Source: RGIG4103 sp045644605 (lineage in GTDB: Bacteria > Bacillota > Clostridia > RUG12999). From it: DNA of 21,411 bases. The stretch is taken from contig JAZRHB010000114.1 in assembly GCA_045644605.1 (NCBI GenBank), positions 1-21,411 on the forward strand. Direction: 5' to 3'. The notes under the pieces were generated by a model. It was not told the origin of the DNA and made no database searches. It saw nothing but the letters and a program-made list of their open reading frames with translations. The stretch's first letter is position 1. Each line of letters starts with the position of its first letter. Below are positions 7,182-14,398 of the stretch, piece after piece. The position numbers and the translations under genes were made by a program.

Positions 7182-8666
7182 ATGGCTAATACTTCAAAAA
7201 TACTTGCTTTTGACTTTGGCGCATCAAGTGGAAGAGCAATGCTTTTCGAATTTGATGGAAATAAAGTAACAATGGAAGAAATGCACAGATTTTCAAACGA
7301 CCCGGTGCTTGTAGGAAAAACATTCAGATGGGACATACTCCGTCTGTTCCACGAAATCAAACAGGGCATTTTAAAAACAATCAATGACGGACATAAGGAT
7401 ATTGAATCCATTGGTATTGACACGTGGGGTGTAGACTTCGGTCTTTTTGACAAAAACGGAAACCTTATTTCAAACCCGTATCATTACCGTGATGAAAGAA
7501 CAGACGGAATGATTGAATATGCTGATGAGCTTGTAGGTAAAAAATACATTTTTGAACGTACAGGTATTCAGTTTAATTTCTTCAATACAATATTCCAGCT
7601 TCTTTCAATGGTGAAAAATGATGAACCGGTACTTAAAATTGCGGATAAACTTCTGTTCACGCCGGATATATTCAACTATTTCCTTACAGGAGAAATGAAG
7701 AACGAATACACAATTTCTTCAACATCACAGCTTCTTAATCCTTACGAAAAACAGTGGGATAAAGAGCTTATGGATAAAATGGGTATCCCGTCAGATATCT
7801 TCTGCGAAATCGTAAAACCCGGCGAAATTATCGGTTATTTGACAGACGAGCTTTGCGAAGAACTCGGAGTAAACAAAATTCCGGTAATTGCAATTGGTTC
7901 TCACGATACAGCATCTGCAGTTGCAAGCGTACCTGTTGATGGTGATTATGACTATTCATATATCAGTAGCGGTACATGGGCACTTATGGGTGTTGAACTT
8001 GGGGGGCCGCTTATCAACGAAAAAACCTTTGAACTTGATATCACAAATGAAGGCGGTGTTAACGATACAATCCGATTCCTTAAAAATATTATGGGACTCT
8101 GGATTATTCAGGAAAGCAGACGTCAGTGGCAGAGAGAGGGTAAAGACTTCAGCTTTGCAGACCTTGAAAATGCGGCTTGGCAGGCACCGGAACTGGTATC
8201 ATTTATCGATCCTGATAATATGGCGTTTGCAGGTCCGGGAAATATGCCGAGAAGAATAAGAGAATTCTGTGAAAAAACAGGACAGAGTGTTCCGCAGACA
8301 GAAGGCGAAATCATAAGAACAATAGCTCAGAGTCTTGCAATGAAATGTTCTTATACAATAAAAGCGCTTGAAGAAGCAACAGGCAAGAAACTTGATACAA
8401 TCCATATGATTGGCGGCGGTATCAAAGATACTATGGTATGTAAGTTTATTGCCAATGCAACAGGTAAACGTGTTGTTGCAGGTCCGGTTGAAGCAACAAG
8501 CCTTGGAAATGCACTTATGCAGCTTACTGCACTTGGTAAAATAAAAGACCTTAAAGAAGCAAGAAAAGTTGTTAAAAATTCGTTTGATACTGTTGAATAT
8601 ATACCTGAAAACCACGAAGCGTGGACCGAAGCATACGGCAGATTCTTAAACATCCTTGATAAATAA
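7182..8666 (+). CDS. rhaB: Rhamnulokinase-like FGGY carbohydrate kinase
   Basis: FGGY-family sugar kinase, 494 residues, most like rhamnulokinase, which phosphorylates L-rhamnulose at C1 with ATP. Visible are the N-terminal phosphate loop Asp-Phe-Gly-Ala-Ser-Ser-Gly-Arg (11-18), Gly-Ile-Asp-Thr-Trp-Gly-Val-Asp (78-85), a Tyr-Arg-Asp-Glu-Arg-Thr segment (102-107), and the presumed catalytic base Asp242 in Ser-His-Asp-Thr-Ala-Ser. The ATP-domain Gly-Gly-Gly-Ile motif is near 412. These match RhaB better than xylulo- or glycerol kinases. The ATG has a clear GAGAGGAGA site. No other rhamnose gene (rhaA, rhaD, rhaS) is nearby. It follows hisIE by only 17 bases and precedes a terminator, so it looks like a passenger at the end of the his unit. 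The exact substrate (rhamnulose or another ketose) is inference. Confidence 0.85.
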   Translation: MANTSKILAFDFGASSGRAMLFEFDGNKVTMEEMHRFSNDPVLVGKTFRWDILRLFHEIKQGILKTINDGHKDIESIGIDTWGVDFGLFDKNGNLISNPYHYRDERTDGMIEYADELVGKKYIFERTGIQFNFFNTIFQLLSMVKNDEPVLKIADKLLFTPDIFNYFLTGEMKNEYTISSTSQLLNPYEKQWDKELMDKMGIPSDIFCEIVKPGEIIGYLTDELCEELGVNKIPVIAIGSHDTASAVASVPVDGDYDYSYISSGTWALMGVELGGPLINEKTFELDITNEGGVNDTIRFLKNIMGLWIIQESRRQWQREGKDFSFADLENAAWQAPELVSFIDPDNMAFAGPGNMPRRIREFCEKTGQSVPQTEGEIIRTIAQSLAMKCSYTIKALEEATGKKLDTIHMIGGGIKDTMVCKFIANATGKRVVAGPVEATSLGNALMQLTALGKIKDLKEARKVVKNSFDTVEYIPENHEAWTEAYGRFLNILDK

Positions 8667-8680
8667 GTCATATATATTAT

Positions 8681-8708
8681 AAAACTGCGGTTTGTCCGCA
8701 GTTTTTTT
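8681..8708 (+). terminator. Intrinsic terminator after rhaB
   Basis: An 8-base-pair stem (8683-8690 with 8696-8703, core CTGCGG/CCGCAG), a five-base loop, and seven T residues at 8702-8708. It lies 17 bases after the rhaB stop and is the first clear terminator after secA, so it probably ends the long + strand unit. Confidence 0.9.
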
Positions 8709-8712
8709 ATGC

Positions 8713-8743
8713 AAAAAAAGTGGAGAGTGAAAACTCACTCTCC
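8713..8743 (-). terminator. Intrinsic terminator of the nagA operon (minus strand)
   Basis: A perfect 9-base-pair stem, GGAGAGTGA at 8722-8730 with its complement at 8735-8743, and a four-base loop. A run of seven A at 8713-8719 becomes the U-tract on the minus strand. It lies about 60 bases beyond the nagA stop and only a few bases from the oppositely oriented rhaB terminator, giving a clean convergent boundary. The stretch 8744-8803 holds no gene that I can see. Confidence 0.88.
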
Positions 8744-8803
8744 GAAACTAAATAAAGAGAAAAAATGGGAAAATTTAAACTATATGTAAACGGGAAATCC
8801 TGG

Positions 8804-9916
8804 TTACACCAAAATACCATCTTTAAATGTATTAATGACATTTAAAGCTTCGTCGCAGATTACAAGGTCTGCCGCCTTTCCTGCGGAAATGCTTCCGCAA
8901 GCTTTATCAATACCTACTACCTTTGCAGGAGTTATAGTAGCCATTTTTATTGCATCTTCTTTAGGAATACCAAATTCAATTGCACATTTTACCATCTGCA
9001 TAAGGTTTTTCGTGCTTCCTGCAATAGCACCGTCAAGCGTTCTTGCAACAGAATCTTTAACAACTACTTTCATACTGCCGCCGCCAAGTGCATAGTTGCC
9101 ATCGGCAAGTCCGGCAGCCGCCATAGAATCCGAAATAAGTACCATTCGGTCACTACCTAGTAGCTTATAAAGCATAAGAACAACAAGCGGATGAAGGTGT
9201 ATTCCGTCGGAAATAACCTCGCAGGTAACGTTATCGTTTGCAAGTGCCGCACCAACAAGATTCGGCTCTCTGTGAAGAAGTCCGTTCATTGCATTAAACG
9301 TATGCGTAAGATTGGTAACACCTGCTTTAAATGAAGCTACTGCAGTATCGGCAGCAGCACTGCTGTGACCTGCAGAAATAACAACCCTGCCATCCTTTTT
9401 AAGCTCTTTTATAAAATCCATATTGCCGTCTATTTCGGGAGCAACAGTTGTTATTTTGATTTTACCGCCTGAAATATCAATATATTTTTTCATTTCGTTT
9501 ATATCGGCAGGACGGATTGTTTTTTCGTTGTGTGCACCACGTTTGGATACGTTAATATACGGTCCTTCAAGGTTGATACCGACAATATTATCATTATCGG
9601 CAAGCCTTGCAAGTGTGGAGCAAATATTTTCATCAGACTGGCTTGCAGTAGTGGGGAAGAATGTTGTTACACCATTTGATAACAAATATTTCTGCCATTT
9701 TTCCAAATCAAAATCACTGTCCATTGTATCTGTGCCTACTGCGCCGTGTGTATGAATATCAACAAGTCCCGGAATTATATGTTTGCCGGTTAAATCCATA
9801 ACATCACTATCAGTAAGGTTTGTTCCGATTTCAGTAATTTTGCCGTTTTCGATTTTAATATTAACTTTTTCAAATTTGCAGTTTTCGGTAAATACGAAAG
9901 CATTTTTTAAAAGCAT
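8804..9916 (-). CDS. nagA: N-acetylglucosamine-6-phosphate deacetylase
   Basis: Hydrolyses GlcNAc-6-P to GlcN-6-P and acetate, the entry of amino sugars into glycolysis or cell-wall recycling. It is an amidohydrolase-fold protein of 370 residues, with metal-site His55-Thr-His57, Glu117 in Leu-Glu-Gly-Pro-Tyr, His184 (Ala-Gly-His-Ser), His205 (Thr-His-Thr-Phe-Asn-Ala-Met) and catalytic Asp263 (Ile-Ser-Asp-Ser-Met-Ala-Ala-Ala-Gly), all as expected for NagA. The ATG is preceded by AAGGTGA on the minus strand. It is the last gene of a four-gene operon, 13 bases after the epimerase. No nagB is present in the window. Confidence 0.95.
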   Translation of the reverse strand: MLLKNAFVFTENCKFEKVNIKIENGKITEIGTNLTDSDVMDLTGKHIIPGLVDIHTHGAVGTDTMDSDFDLEKWQKYLLSNGVTTFFPTTASQSDENICSTLARLADNDNIVGINLEGPYINVSKRGAHNEKTIRPADINEMKKYIDISGGKIKITTVAPEIDGNMDFIKELKKDGRVVISAGHSSAAADTAVASFKAGVTNLTHTFNAMNGLLHREPNLVGAALANDNVTCEVISDGIHLHPLVVLMLYKLLGSDRMVLISDSMAAAGLADGNYALGGGSMKVVVKDSVARTLDGAIAGSTKNLMQMVKCAIEFGIPKEDAIKMATITPAKVVGIDKACGSISAGKAADLVICDEALNVINTFKDGILV

Positions 9917-9929
9917 TTATATCACCTTA

Positions 9930-10853
9930 TTATTCAGATGCCAATTCTTTGTAATAATCAACAGTTTCTTTAAGACCTTCATCAAGTGAATACTTGAATT
10001 TGAAACCGAGAAGCTCAATACCTTTTGTATTATCAAGGTAACTGTGGTCAATATCACCAACTCGGGCAGGTCCGTAAAGTACTTCAATATCAAAGTTTCC
10101 GGCTCTTTTCATAGAATCGCTGATATCATTAACAGTTGTAGGAATGTTTGTAGAAACGTTGATAATTTCGTTGTCACCTTTATCAATTGCCGCAAGGTTT
10201 GCACCTGCAATATCTTTTACATAAACAAAGTCGCGTGTCTGTTTTCCGTCACCGAAAATAGTAGGGGACTCGCCGGCAATGAATTTATTTGTAAATATAG
10301 AAACAACGCCGCCTTCACCTTTCGGGTCCTGACGTGGACCGTATACATTAGCGTAACGGAGTACGGTATATTTGAAACCGTGAATATCGGAATACGTTTT
10401 TATGTAATGTTCAGGAGTGTGTTTTGAAATTCCGTAGAAAGACATTGGTGCAACAACGTGTTTTTCATCAACCGGCAGATACTGAGGATTGCCGTAAACT
10501 GCGGCGGAAGATGCGTAAATAATTTTTTTAACGTTGTATTTTGCAACCATTTCAAGAACGCAAATTGTTCCGAGAACATTGGTTTTTGCATCAAAAAAAG
10601 TATCTTTGATAGACTTCTGGATATCAATCTGTGCAGCTTCGTGATATACAACTTCCGGTCCGAAATCTTTAAAAACATCTTCAAATTCAGGAGAAAGTAT
10701 GTCAACTTCATAAAACTTTGCTTTTTTGTTGAGATTGTTTAAGTTTCCGGTAGAAAGGTTGTCCGCAACGGCAACCTCGTGACCGGCATTTATAAGAAAA
10801 TCTGTTATGTGTGAACCAATAAATCCACAACCGCCTGTTACTAAAACTTTCAT
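9930..10853 (-). CDS. NAD-dependent UDP-sugar 4-epimerase (GalE-like)
   Basis: Short-chain dehydrogenase/reductase of the extended type, 307 residues. The N-terminal NAD-binding Gly-Gly-Cys-Gly-Phe-Ile-Gly is at 7-13, Asp31-Asn-Leu-Ser-Thr-Gly binds the adenosine ribose, and the catalytic Ser is near 116 in Tyr-Ala-Ser-Ser-Ala-Ala-Val-Tyr-Gly, with Tyr140 and Lys144 in Tyr-Gly-Ile-Ser-Lys. It most resembles bacterial UDP-glucose/UDP-GlcNAc 4-epimerases. The neighbouring GlmU-like and NagA proteins make UDP-GlcNAc to UDP-GalNAc interconversion plausible, but the sequence does not settle hexose versus N-acetylhexosamine. The start is ATG 10853, preceded by AAAGGTAGTG. The frame is open ten codons further upstream, but that start lacks a good site and would overlap the mutase gene. 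Confidence 0.85.
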   Translation of the reverse strand: MKVLVTGGCGFIGSHITDFLINAGHEVAVADNLSTGNLNNLNKKAKFYEVDILSPEFEDVFKDFGPEVVYHEAAQIDIQKSIKDTFFDAKTNVLGTICVLEMVAKYNVKKIIYASSAAVYGNPQYLPVDEKHVVAPMSFYGISKHTPEHYIKTYSDIHGFKYTVLRYANVYGPRQDPKGEGGVVSIFTNKFIAGESPTIFGDGKQTRDFVYVKDIAGANLAAIDKGDNEIINVSTNIPTTVNDISDSMKRAGNFDIEVLYGPARVGDIDHSYLDNTKGIELLGFKFKYSLDEGLKETVDYYKELASE

Positions 10854-10872
10854 AATTTCACTACCTTTCGTA

Positions 10873-12273
10873 TTATAAACCAAGGAACAATATCATTTCA
10901 TCTGATATCTGTTTTGCCATTTCCATTGACGGCATTTCACAGAATATGCGGATAAGCGGTTCTGTACCGGAGAAACGTGCAATAATCCATCCGCCGTTTT
11001 TGAAATAAACCTTAATTCCGTCCATATAACTTACTTTTTCAATTTCTTCTGCAAATGCAGGCACCTGTTTGTCTTCAAACAAAAGTTTCATAATCTCGGT
11101 TTTCTTCTCGTGAGAGAAAGAGAAACCGGCTTCGGACATTACCATATATCCGTATTTAGCATAAATATCTTTAAGAATTGTGGAAAGACTTTTGTGTGTA
11201 ACACACATCATTTCAACAAGGAGTGCTGCGGCAAAAATACCGTCTTTCCCTTTGATATGACCTTTAATTGTAAGACCACCGCTGGATTCACCGCCGATAA
11301 TAGCATCGGTTTCTTCCATTTTTGAACTTATGTATTTAAAACCAACAGGAACTTCGTGGCATTTCTGACCATAATCTTCGGCAATTTTATCAAGAATATG
11401 GGTAGTTGCGAGGTTTCTTACAACGTCGCCTCTCCAGCCTTTGAATTTTGTAAGGTAATAGTAGAGGAGAAGCATAATTTCGTTTGGATGAATAAATCTG
11501 CCGAACTCATCTATAATACCGATTCTGTCGGCATCACCGTCTGTTGCGATACCGATGTCGTATTTTTCTTCTTTAACCAAATCATAAAGTCTTGCCAGTG
11601 TAGCTGATGACGGAGAAGGGAGACGTCCACCGAAAAGTGTATCGTGACGGTCGTTTATAATATCAACTTCACAACGTGCGGTAAGAAGAATTGTCTGAAG
11701 GGATGTTTTTGAAACACCAAACATCGGGTCGAGAAGAACCTTTAAATTGCGGTTTCTTACAGCTTTTAAATCAAGCATTCCAAGAACGCTGTCAATATAA
11801 TCATTAAATGGTTCGATAATTCTGATTTTGCCTTCGCGGAGCGCAACATCATATTCGATAGCTTTGATTTCGGTAACCTGCTCGACAAGGTCTTCAATAA
11901 TTTTTGTAACGCTCTGGTCAGCATCTTTGCCGCCTGTAGTAAATATTTTAATACCATTGTAAATGGCGGGGTTGTGGCTTGCTGTTACAGACATACCGTA
12001 CTGATAATTGTAATATTTAACAGCAAACATAATAAGCGGAGTAGGAGCATTTTTATCAATTACCATAGGGGTAATGCCGTTTCCGGCAAAAACTTCTGCC
12101 GCCCATTTTGCACCAACATCGGACAAAAATCGTCTGTCAAAACCAATAACTATTTCCTTTGCTCCTTCTGCAAGCATTTTATTTGAAACCGCCTGCGCAA
12201 GAAGTCTGATATTTTCTTTTGTAAATTCGTCGGCGATTATTGCCCGCCATCCACCTGTTCCAAACTTAATCAT
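10873..12273 (-). CDS. Alpha-D-phosphohexomutase (phosphoglucomutase/phosphomannomutase family)
   Basis: Interconverts hexose-6-phosphate and hexose-1-phosphate through a phosphoserine. All four family signatures are present: phosphoserine loop Thr-Ala-Ser99-His-Asn-Pro, metal loop Asp-Gly-Asp-Ala-Asp-Arg at 245-250, sugar-specificity loop Gly-Glu-Ser-Ser-Gly-Gly at 328-333, and phosphate-binding Arg-Phe-Ser-Gly-Thr-Glu-Pro at 433-439. It is 466 residues long, normal for the family. The specificity loop does not match the Gly-Glu-Met-Ser-Gly-His form usual in PMM/PGM, so glucose-phosphate is likely, but N-acetylglucosamine-phosphate is possible from context. I choose ATG 12273, which gives the typical Met-Ile-Lys-Phe-Gly-Thr-Gly-Gly-Trp-Arg start; a GTG four codons upstream (12285) is an alternative. 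It overlaps the end of the GlmU-like gene by 8 bases. Confidence 0.88.
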   Translation of the reverse strand: MIKFGTGGWRAIIADEFTKENIRLLAQAVSNKMLAEGAKEIVIGFDRRFLSDVGAKWAAEVFAGNGITPMVIDKNAPTPLIMFAVKYYNYQYGMSVTASHNPAIYNGIKIFTTGGKDADQSVTKIIEDLVEQVTEIKAIEYDVALREGKIRIIEPFNDYIDSVLGMLDLKAVRNRNLKVLLDPMFGVSKTSLQTILLTARCEVDIINDRHDTLFGGRLPSPSSATLARLYDLVKEEKYDIGIATDGDADRIGIIDEFGRFIHPNEIMLLLYYYLTKFKGWRGDVVRNLATTHILDKIAEDYGQKCHEVPVGFKYISSKMEETDAIIGGESSGGLTIKGHIKGKDGIFAAALLVEMMCVTHKSLSTILKDIYAKYGYMVMSEAGFSFSHEKKTEIMKLLFEDKQVPAFAEEIEKVSYMDGIKVYFKNGGWIIARFSGTEPLIRIFCEMPSMEMAKQISDEMILFLGL

Positions 12274-13009
12274 TGTTGTTCCCACTTTCTTTTAATAACG
12301 TTTCAACAAACGCTAGATCGTCAGGAGTGTTGACTCCAATAATTTCATATTTGTCATATGTAGTAAAGGATGAAACCTTTTTTCCATCTTCAATAAGGAT
12401 TTTTGGTATATCTGTAAGGTAATATTCACCCTGTGTGTTGTTGTTTTTAAGCTTGCTTAAATTATCAAACAAAAGGCGCGCTTTGAATACATAAACTCCA
12501 ACATTGAGTTCTTTGATTTCTTTCTGCTGCGGTGTGCAGTCTTTTTCCTCAACTATATCTGTGATTTCGCCGTTTGTACGGATTATTCTGCCGTATGCAA
12601 GCTTATCATCGGTTACGGAAGTAAGGATTGTGCAATCAGCGCCGGAAGAAGCATGAGCATCAATAAGCTGCTGATATGTGGATTTTTTTAAAAGTGGCAT
12701 ATCGCCATAAAGAATAATAACGTCGCCGTCATAATTTTCAAATTCGCCCGCAGCCATCATAACCGCGTGACCGGTTCCTTTCTGTTCTTCCTGAACAGCA
12801 TATGTATATCCGCTGCCAAGCTGCTCCATTACCATTTCTTTTTTATATCCGACAACAATAATTGTATCGTTTTTCGGTATAAAATCGGTGTTGGCAATAA
12901 CATATTCTATCAAAGATTTATTATTTGCTTTGCGTAGTACCTTTGGTGCGTTGAATTCTTCGGATAATAGTCTTTTCCCTTTGCCGGCGGCAAGAATAAT
13001 TGATTTCAT
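12266..13009 (-). CDS. GlmU-like uridylyltransferase, single domain (no acetyltransferase domain)
   Basis: Nucleotidyltransferase of 247 residues matching only the N-terminal half of GlmU, which makes UDP-GlcNAc from GlcNAc-1-P and UTP. Visible are the Leu-Ala-Ala-Gly-Lys-Gly nucleotide loop (6-11), Gln-Lys-Gly-Thr-Gly-His-Ala (76-82), Tyr-Gly-Asp103-Met-Pro for metal binding, Gly-Glu-Tyr-Tyr-Leu-Thr-Asp (194-200), and Asn227 near the end. These correspond to Asp105 and Asn227 of E. coli GlmU. The usual Gly-Thr-Arg-Met of the first loop is Gly-Lys-Arg-Leu. The left-handed beta-helix acetyltransferase domain is absent, and the gene ends with an intact stop that overlaps the next start, so this looks native and not truncated. 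The start is ATG 13009, with AGGGGG upstream; the frame is open ten codons further. It is the first gene of the operon, and its substrate (GlcNAc-1-P, GalNAc-1-P or Glc-1-P) is unproven. Confidence 0.85.
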   Translation of the reverse strand: MKSIILAAGKGKRLLSEEFNAPKVLRKANNKSLIEYVIANTDFIPKNDTIIVVGYKKEMVMEQLGSGYTYAVQEEQKGTGHAVMMAAGEFENYDGDVIILYGDMPLLKKSTYQQLIDAHASSGADCTILTSVTDDKLAYGRIIRTNGEITDIVEEKDCTPQQKEIKELNVGVYVFKARLLFDNLSKLKNNNTQGEYYLTDIPKILIEDGKKVSSFTTYDKYEIIGVNTPDDLAFVETLLKESGNNND

Positions 13010-13048
13010 ATTATAAAACCCCCTATGTAAACATATCATATATATTCT

Positions 13049-13077
13049 ATTATAACAAATATATCATGAAATTTCAA
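13049..13077 (-). promoter_or_regulatory. Sigma-A promoter for the glmU-like/pgm/epimerase/nagA operon
   Basis: On the minus strand a TTGAAA -35 box (13072-13077) and a perfect TATAAT -10 box (13049-13054) are separated by 17 bases. The predicted start near 13042 leaves a leader of about 30 bases before the ATG at 13009. Confidence 0.75.
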
Positions 13078-13104
13078 ATATGTATTTACAAAAATCTTTA
13101 CAAA
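13067..13104. promoter_or_regulatory. Candidate operator between divergent promoters
   Basis: Between and over the two -35 boxes lie a perfect 10-base palindrome, TGAAATTTCA (13067-13076), and two direct copies of TTTACAAA (13085-13092 and 13097-13104), 12 bases apart start to start. Direct repeats are the usual binding pattern of AraC-family proteins, and the adjacent gene encodes one. The region is very AT-rich, so chance repeats are possible. This is a proposal only. Confidence 0.35.
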
Positions 13105-13126
13105 GTTTATACTTTTATTGTATAAT
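13097..13126 (+). promoter_or_regulatory. Sigma-A promoter of the AraC-family regulator gene
   Basis: TTTACA (-35, 13097-13102) and perfect TATAAT (-10, 13121-13126) with an 18-base spacer. The predicted transcript start near 13133 gives a short leader to the ATG at 13157. Its -35 box is 19 bases from the -35 box of the minus-strand promoter. Confidence 0.75.
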
Positions 13127-13156
13127 ATTATTATAAATTGACTTTAGGTGAAAGAA

Positions 13157-14341
13157 ATGCTTGAAAAACTGACGGGATCTGATTTTCGTAAATATGGTGA
13201 AATAATAGACGGCGGGCTTGATGATGCAATGCGCAAGCACGGATACCGTCTTATTAAGCATAGAGATGTTTATGAAAAACAGGTGCTTGGAATTTATATG
13301 AATAAAGAAACAAACACGGTTATTGATGTTTTCAACGGAACCGCGGTTTTGTATGCCGGGCTTGACTTTGCAAATCTGCAGATGTTCCTGCTTGACAAAA
13401 CAGTAAGTATAAACAAAGGTGTGTATTTTTTTGTTGCGCCTCTACTTACCCGTGCTACAGTTTCATTTGCAACAGATGGTCTTTGGCCACAGTATATAGA
13501 ACTTGCACCGGGTGACAGACCGATGGGAATAAACCCGTCAATTAATGTTGATTTTATCTATTCACTTAAATATCAGGAAAAAGAGATAGGATTTAAGTTC
13601 AAAGGCGAATCTCACGATTTCTGGGAAATTACGTACGTTGACAAAGGATATATTCATAATGTAACGGGAAAAGAAGGTGACCGTCAAAACATAACATTGT
13701 CGCAGGGGGAAATTATGCTTTTCACACCGGGACAGTGGCACGAACAGTATGCTGATGATGGTGTTGCTCCGTGTTACGTAACGATTTCGTATGGTATGGA
13801 TTACCCGGAACAGGAACTGTTTGAAAACTTTAAATTCAAAGCAGACAGCAGTATAAAAAAGCTTTTCGAAAAAATTGAAAACGAAAGAGAATCAATGCGT
13901 ATTCACAGTGAGGATATGATTAAATGTTATCTTAAGGAAATAATCATACGCCTTATAAGGATGAGAAAAATTGAAAATCTTCTTACCAATGCTCCTGATA
14001 CTTCAAAGGATTATATAGAACACAATATCTGTACATATGTAAAGGAATATGTTCGTCAGCATCTGCATGAACATATTTCTGTTGCCGAGATTGCAAGGCA
14101 GATATCGGTTAATGCATCATATTTATCGACAGTTTTCAAAAAAGACGTAGGGATAAATCTGGTTGAATATATTGCGAAAGAAAAGCTTGATAAAGCGAAA
14201 GAATATATAAGACTCGGAAAGTATTCTTTTACAGAGATTGCATCAATGTTGGCGTTCAATTCGGTACATTATTTCTCGAAACTCTTTAAAAAGCAGTATA
14301 ATTTAACACCTACGGAATATAAACACTCCATAAAAAAGTAG
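13157..14341 (+). CDS. AraC-family transcriptional regulator with unrecognised N-terminal region
   Basis: A 394-residue regulator. The C-terminal about 100 residues contain the two helix-turn-helix units of the AraC family (about 308-329 and 357-378), ending in the typical Phe-Ser-Lys-Leu-Phe-Lys-Lys and Pro-Thr-Glu-Tyr. Residues about 145-200 fit the cupin sugar-sensing fold (Phe-Trp-Glu-Ile-Thr-Tyr-Val, Gly-Glu-Ile-Met-Leu-Phe-Thr-Pro-Gly-Gln-Trp-His). Residues 1-135 precede the cupin and I do not recognise them; most AraC cupin regulators are near 280-300 residues and lack such an extension. I choose ATG 13157, with AGGTGA at 13146-13151. A GTG at 13148 is in frame but has no site upstream. 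It is divergent from the amino-sugar operon and probably regulates it and itself; ligand unknown. Confidence 0.88.
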   Translation: MLEKLTGSDFRKYGEIIDGGLDDAMRKHGYRLIKHRDVYEKQVLGIYMNKETNTVIDVFNGTAVLYAGLDFANLQMFLLDKTVSINKGVYFFVAPLLTRATVSFATDGLWPQYIELAPGDRPMGINPSINVDFIYSLKYQEKEIGFKFKGESHDFWEITYVDKGYIHNVTGKEGDRQNITLSQGEIMLFTPGQWHEQYADDGVAPCYVTISYGMDYPEQELFENFKFKADSSIKKLFEKIENERESMRIHSEDMIKCYLKEIIIRLIRMRKIENLLTNAPDTSKDYIEHNICTYVKEYVRQHLHEHISVAEIARQISVNASYLSTVFKKDVGINLVEYIAKEKLDKAKEYIRLGKYSFTEIASMLAFNSVHYFSKLFKKQYNLTPTEYKHSIKK

Positions 14342-14345
14342 CACC

Positions 14346-14375
14346 TTGACATAAAACGACAAGAGATAGTATAAT
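14346..14375 (+). promoter_or_regulatory. Sigma-A promoter of lgt
   Basis: Perfect TTGACA (14346-14351) and TATAAT (14370-14375) boxes with an 18-base spacer, beginning five bases after the regulator stop. The leader to the lgt ATG would be only about 17 bases and still holds the GGAG site at 14385-14388. No terminator separates the regulator gene from this promoter. Confidence 0.8.
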
Positions 14376-14398
14376 AGAAGTATTGGAGATGGAACAAT

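Noticed and set aside
8199..8671. Minus-strand open frames opposite the end of rhaB
   Set aside because: They overlap the conserved ATP-domain of rhaB and share no features with known proteins. The strand switch to real minus-strand genes begins only after the paired terminators.
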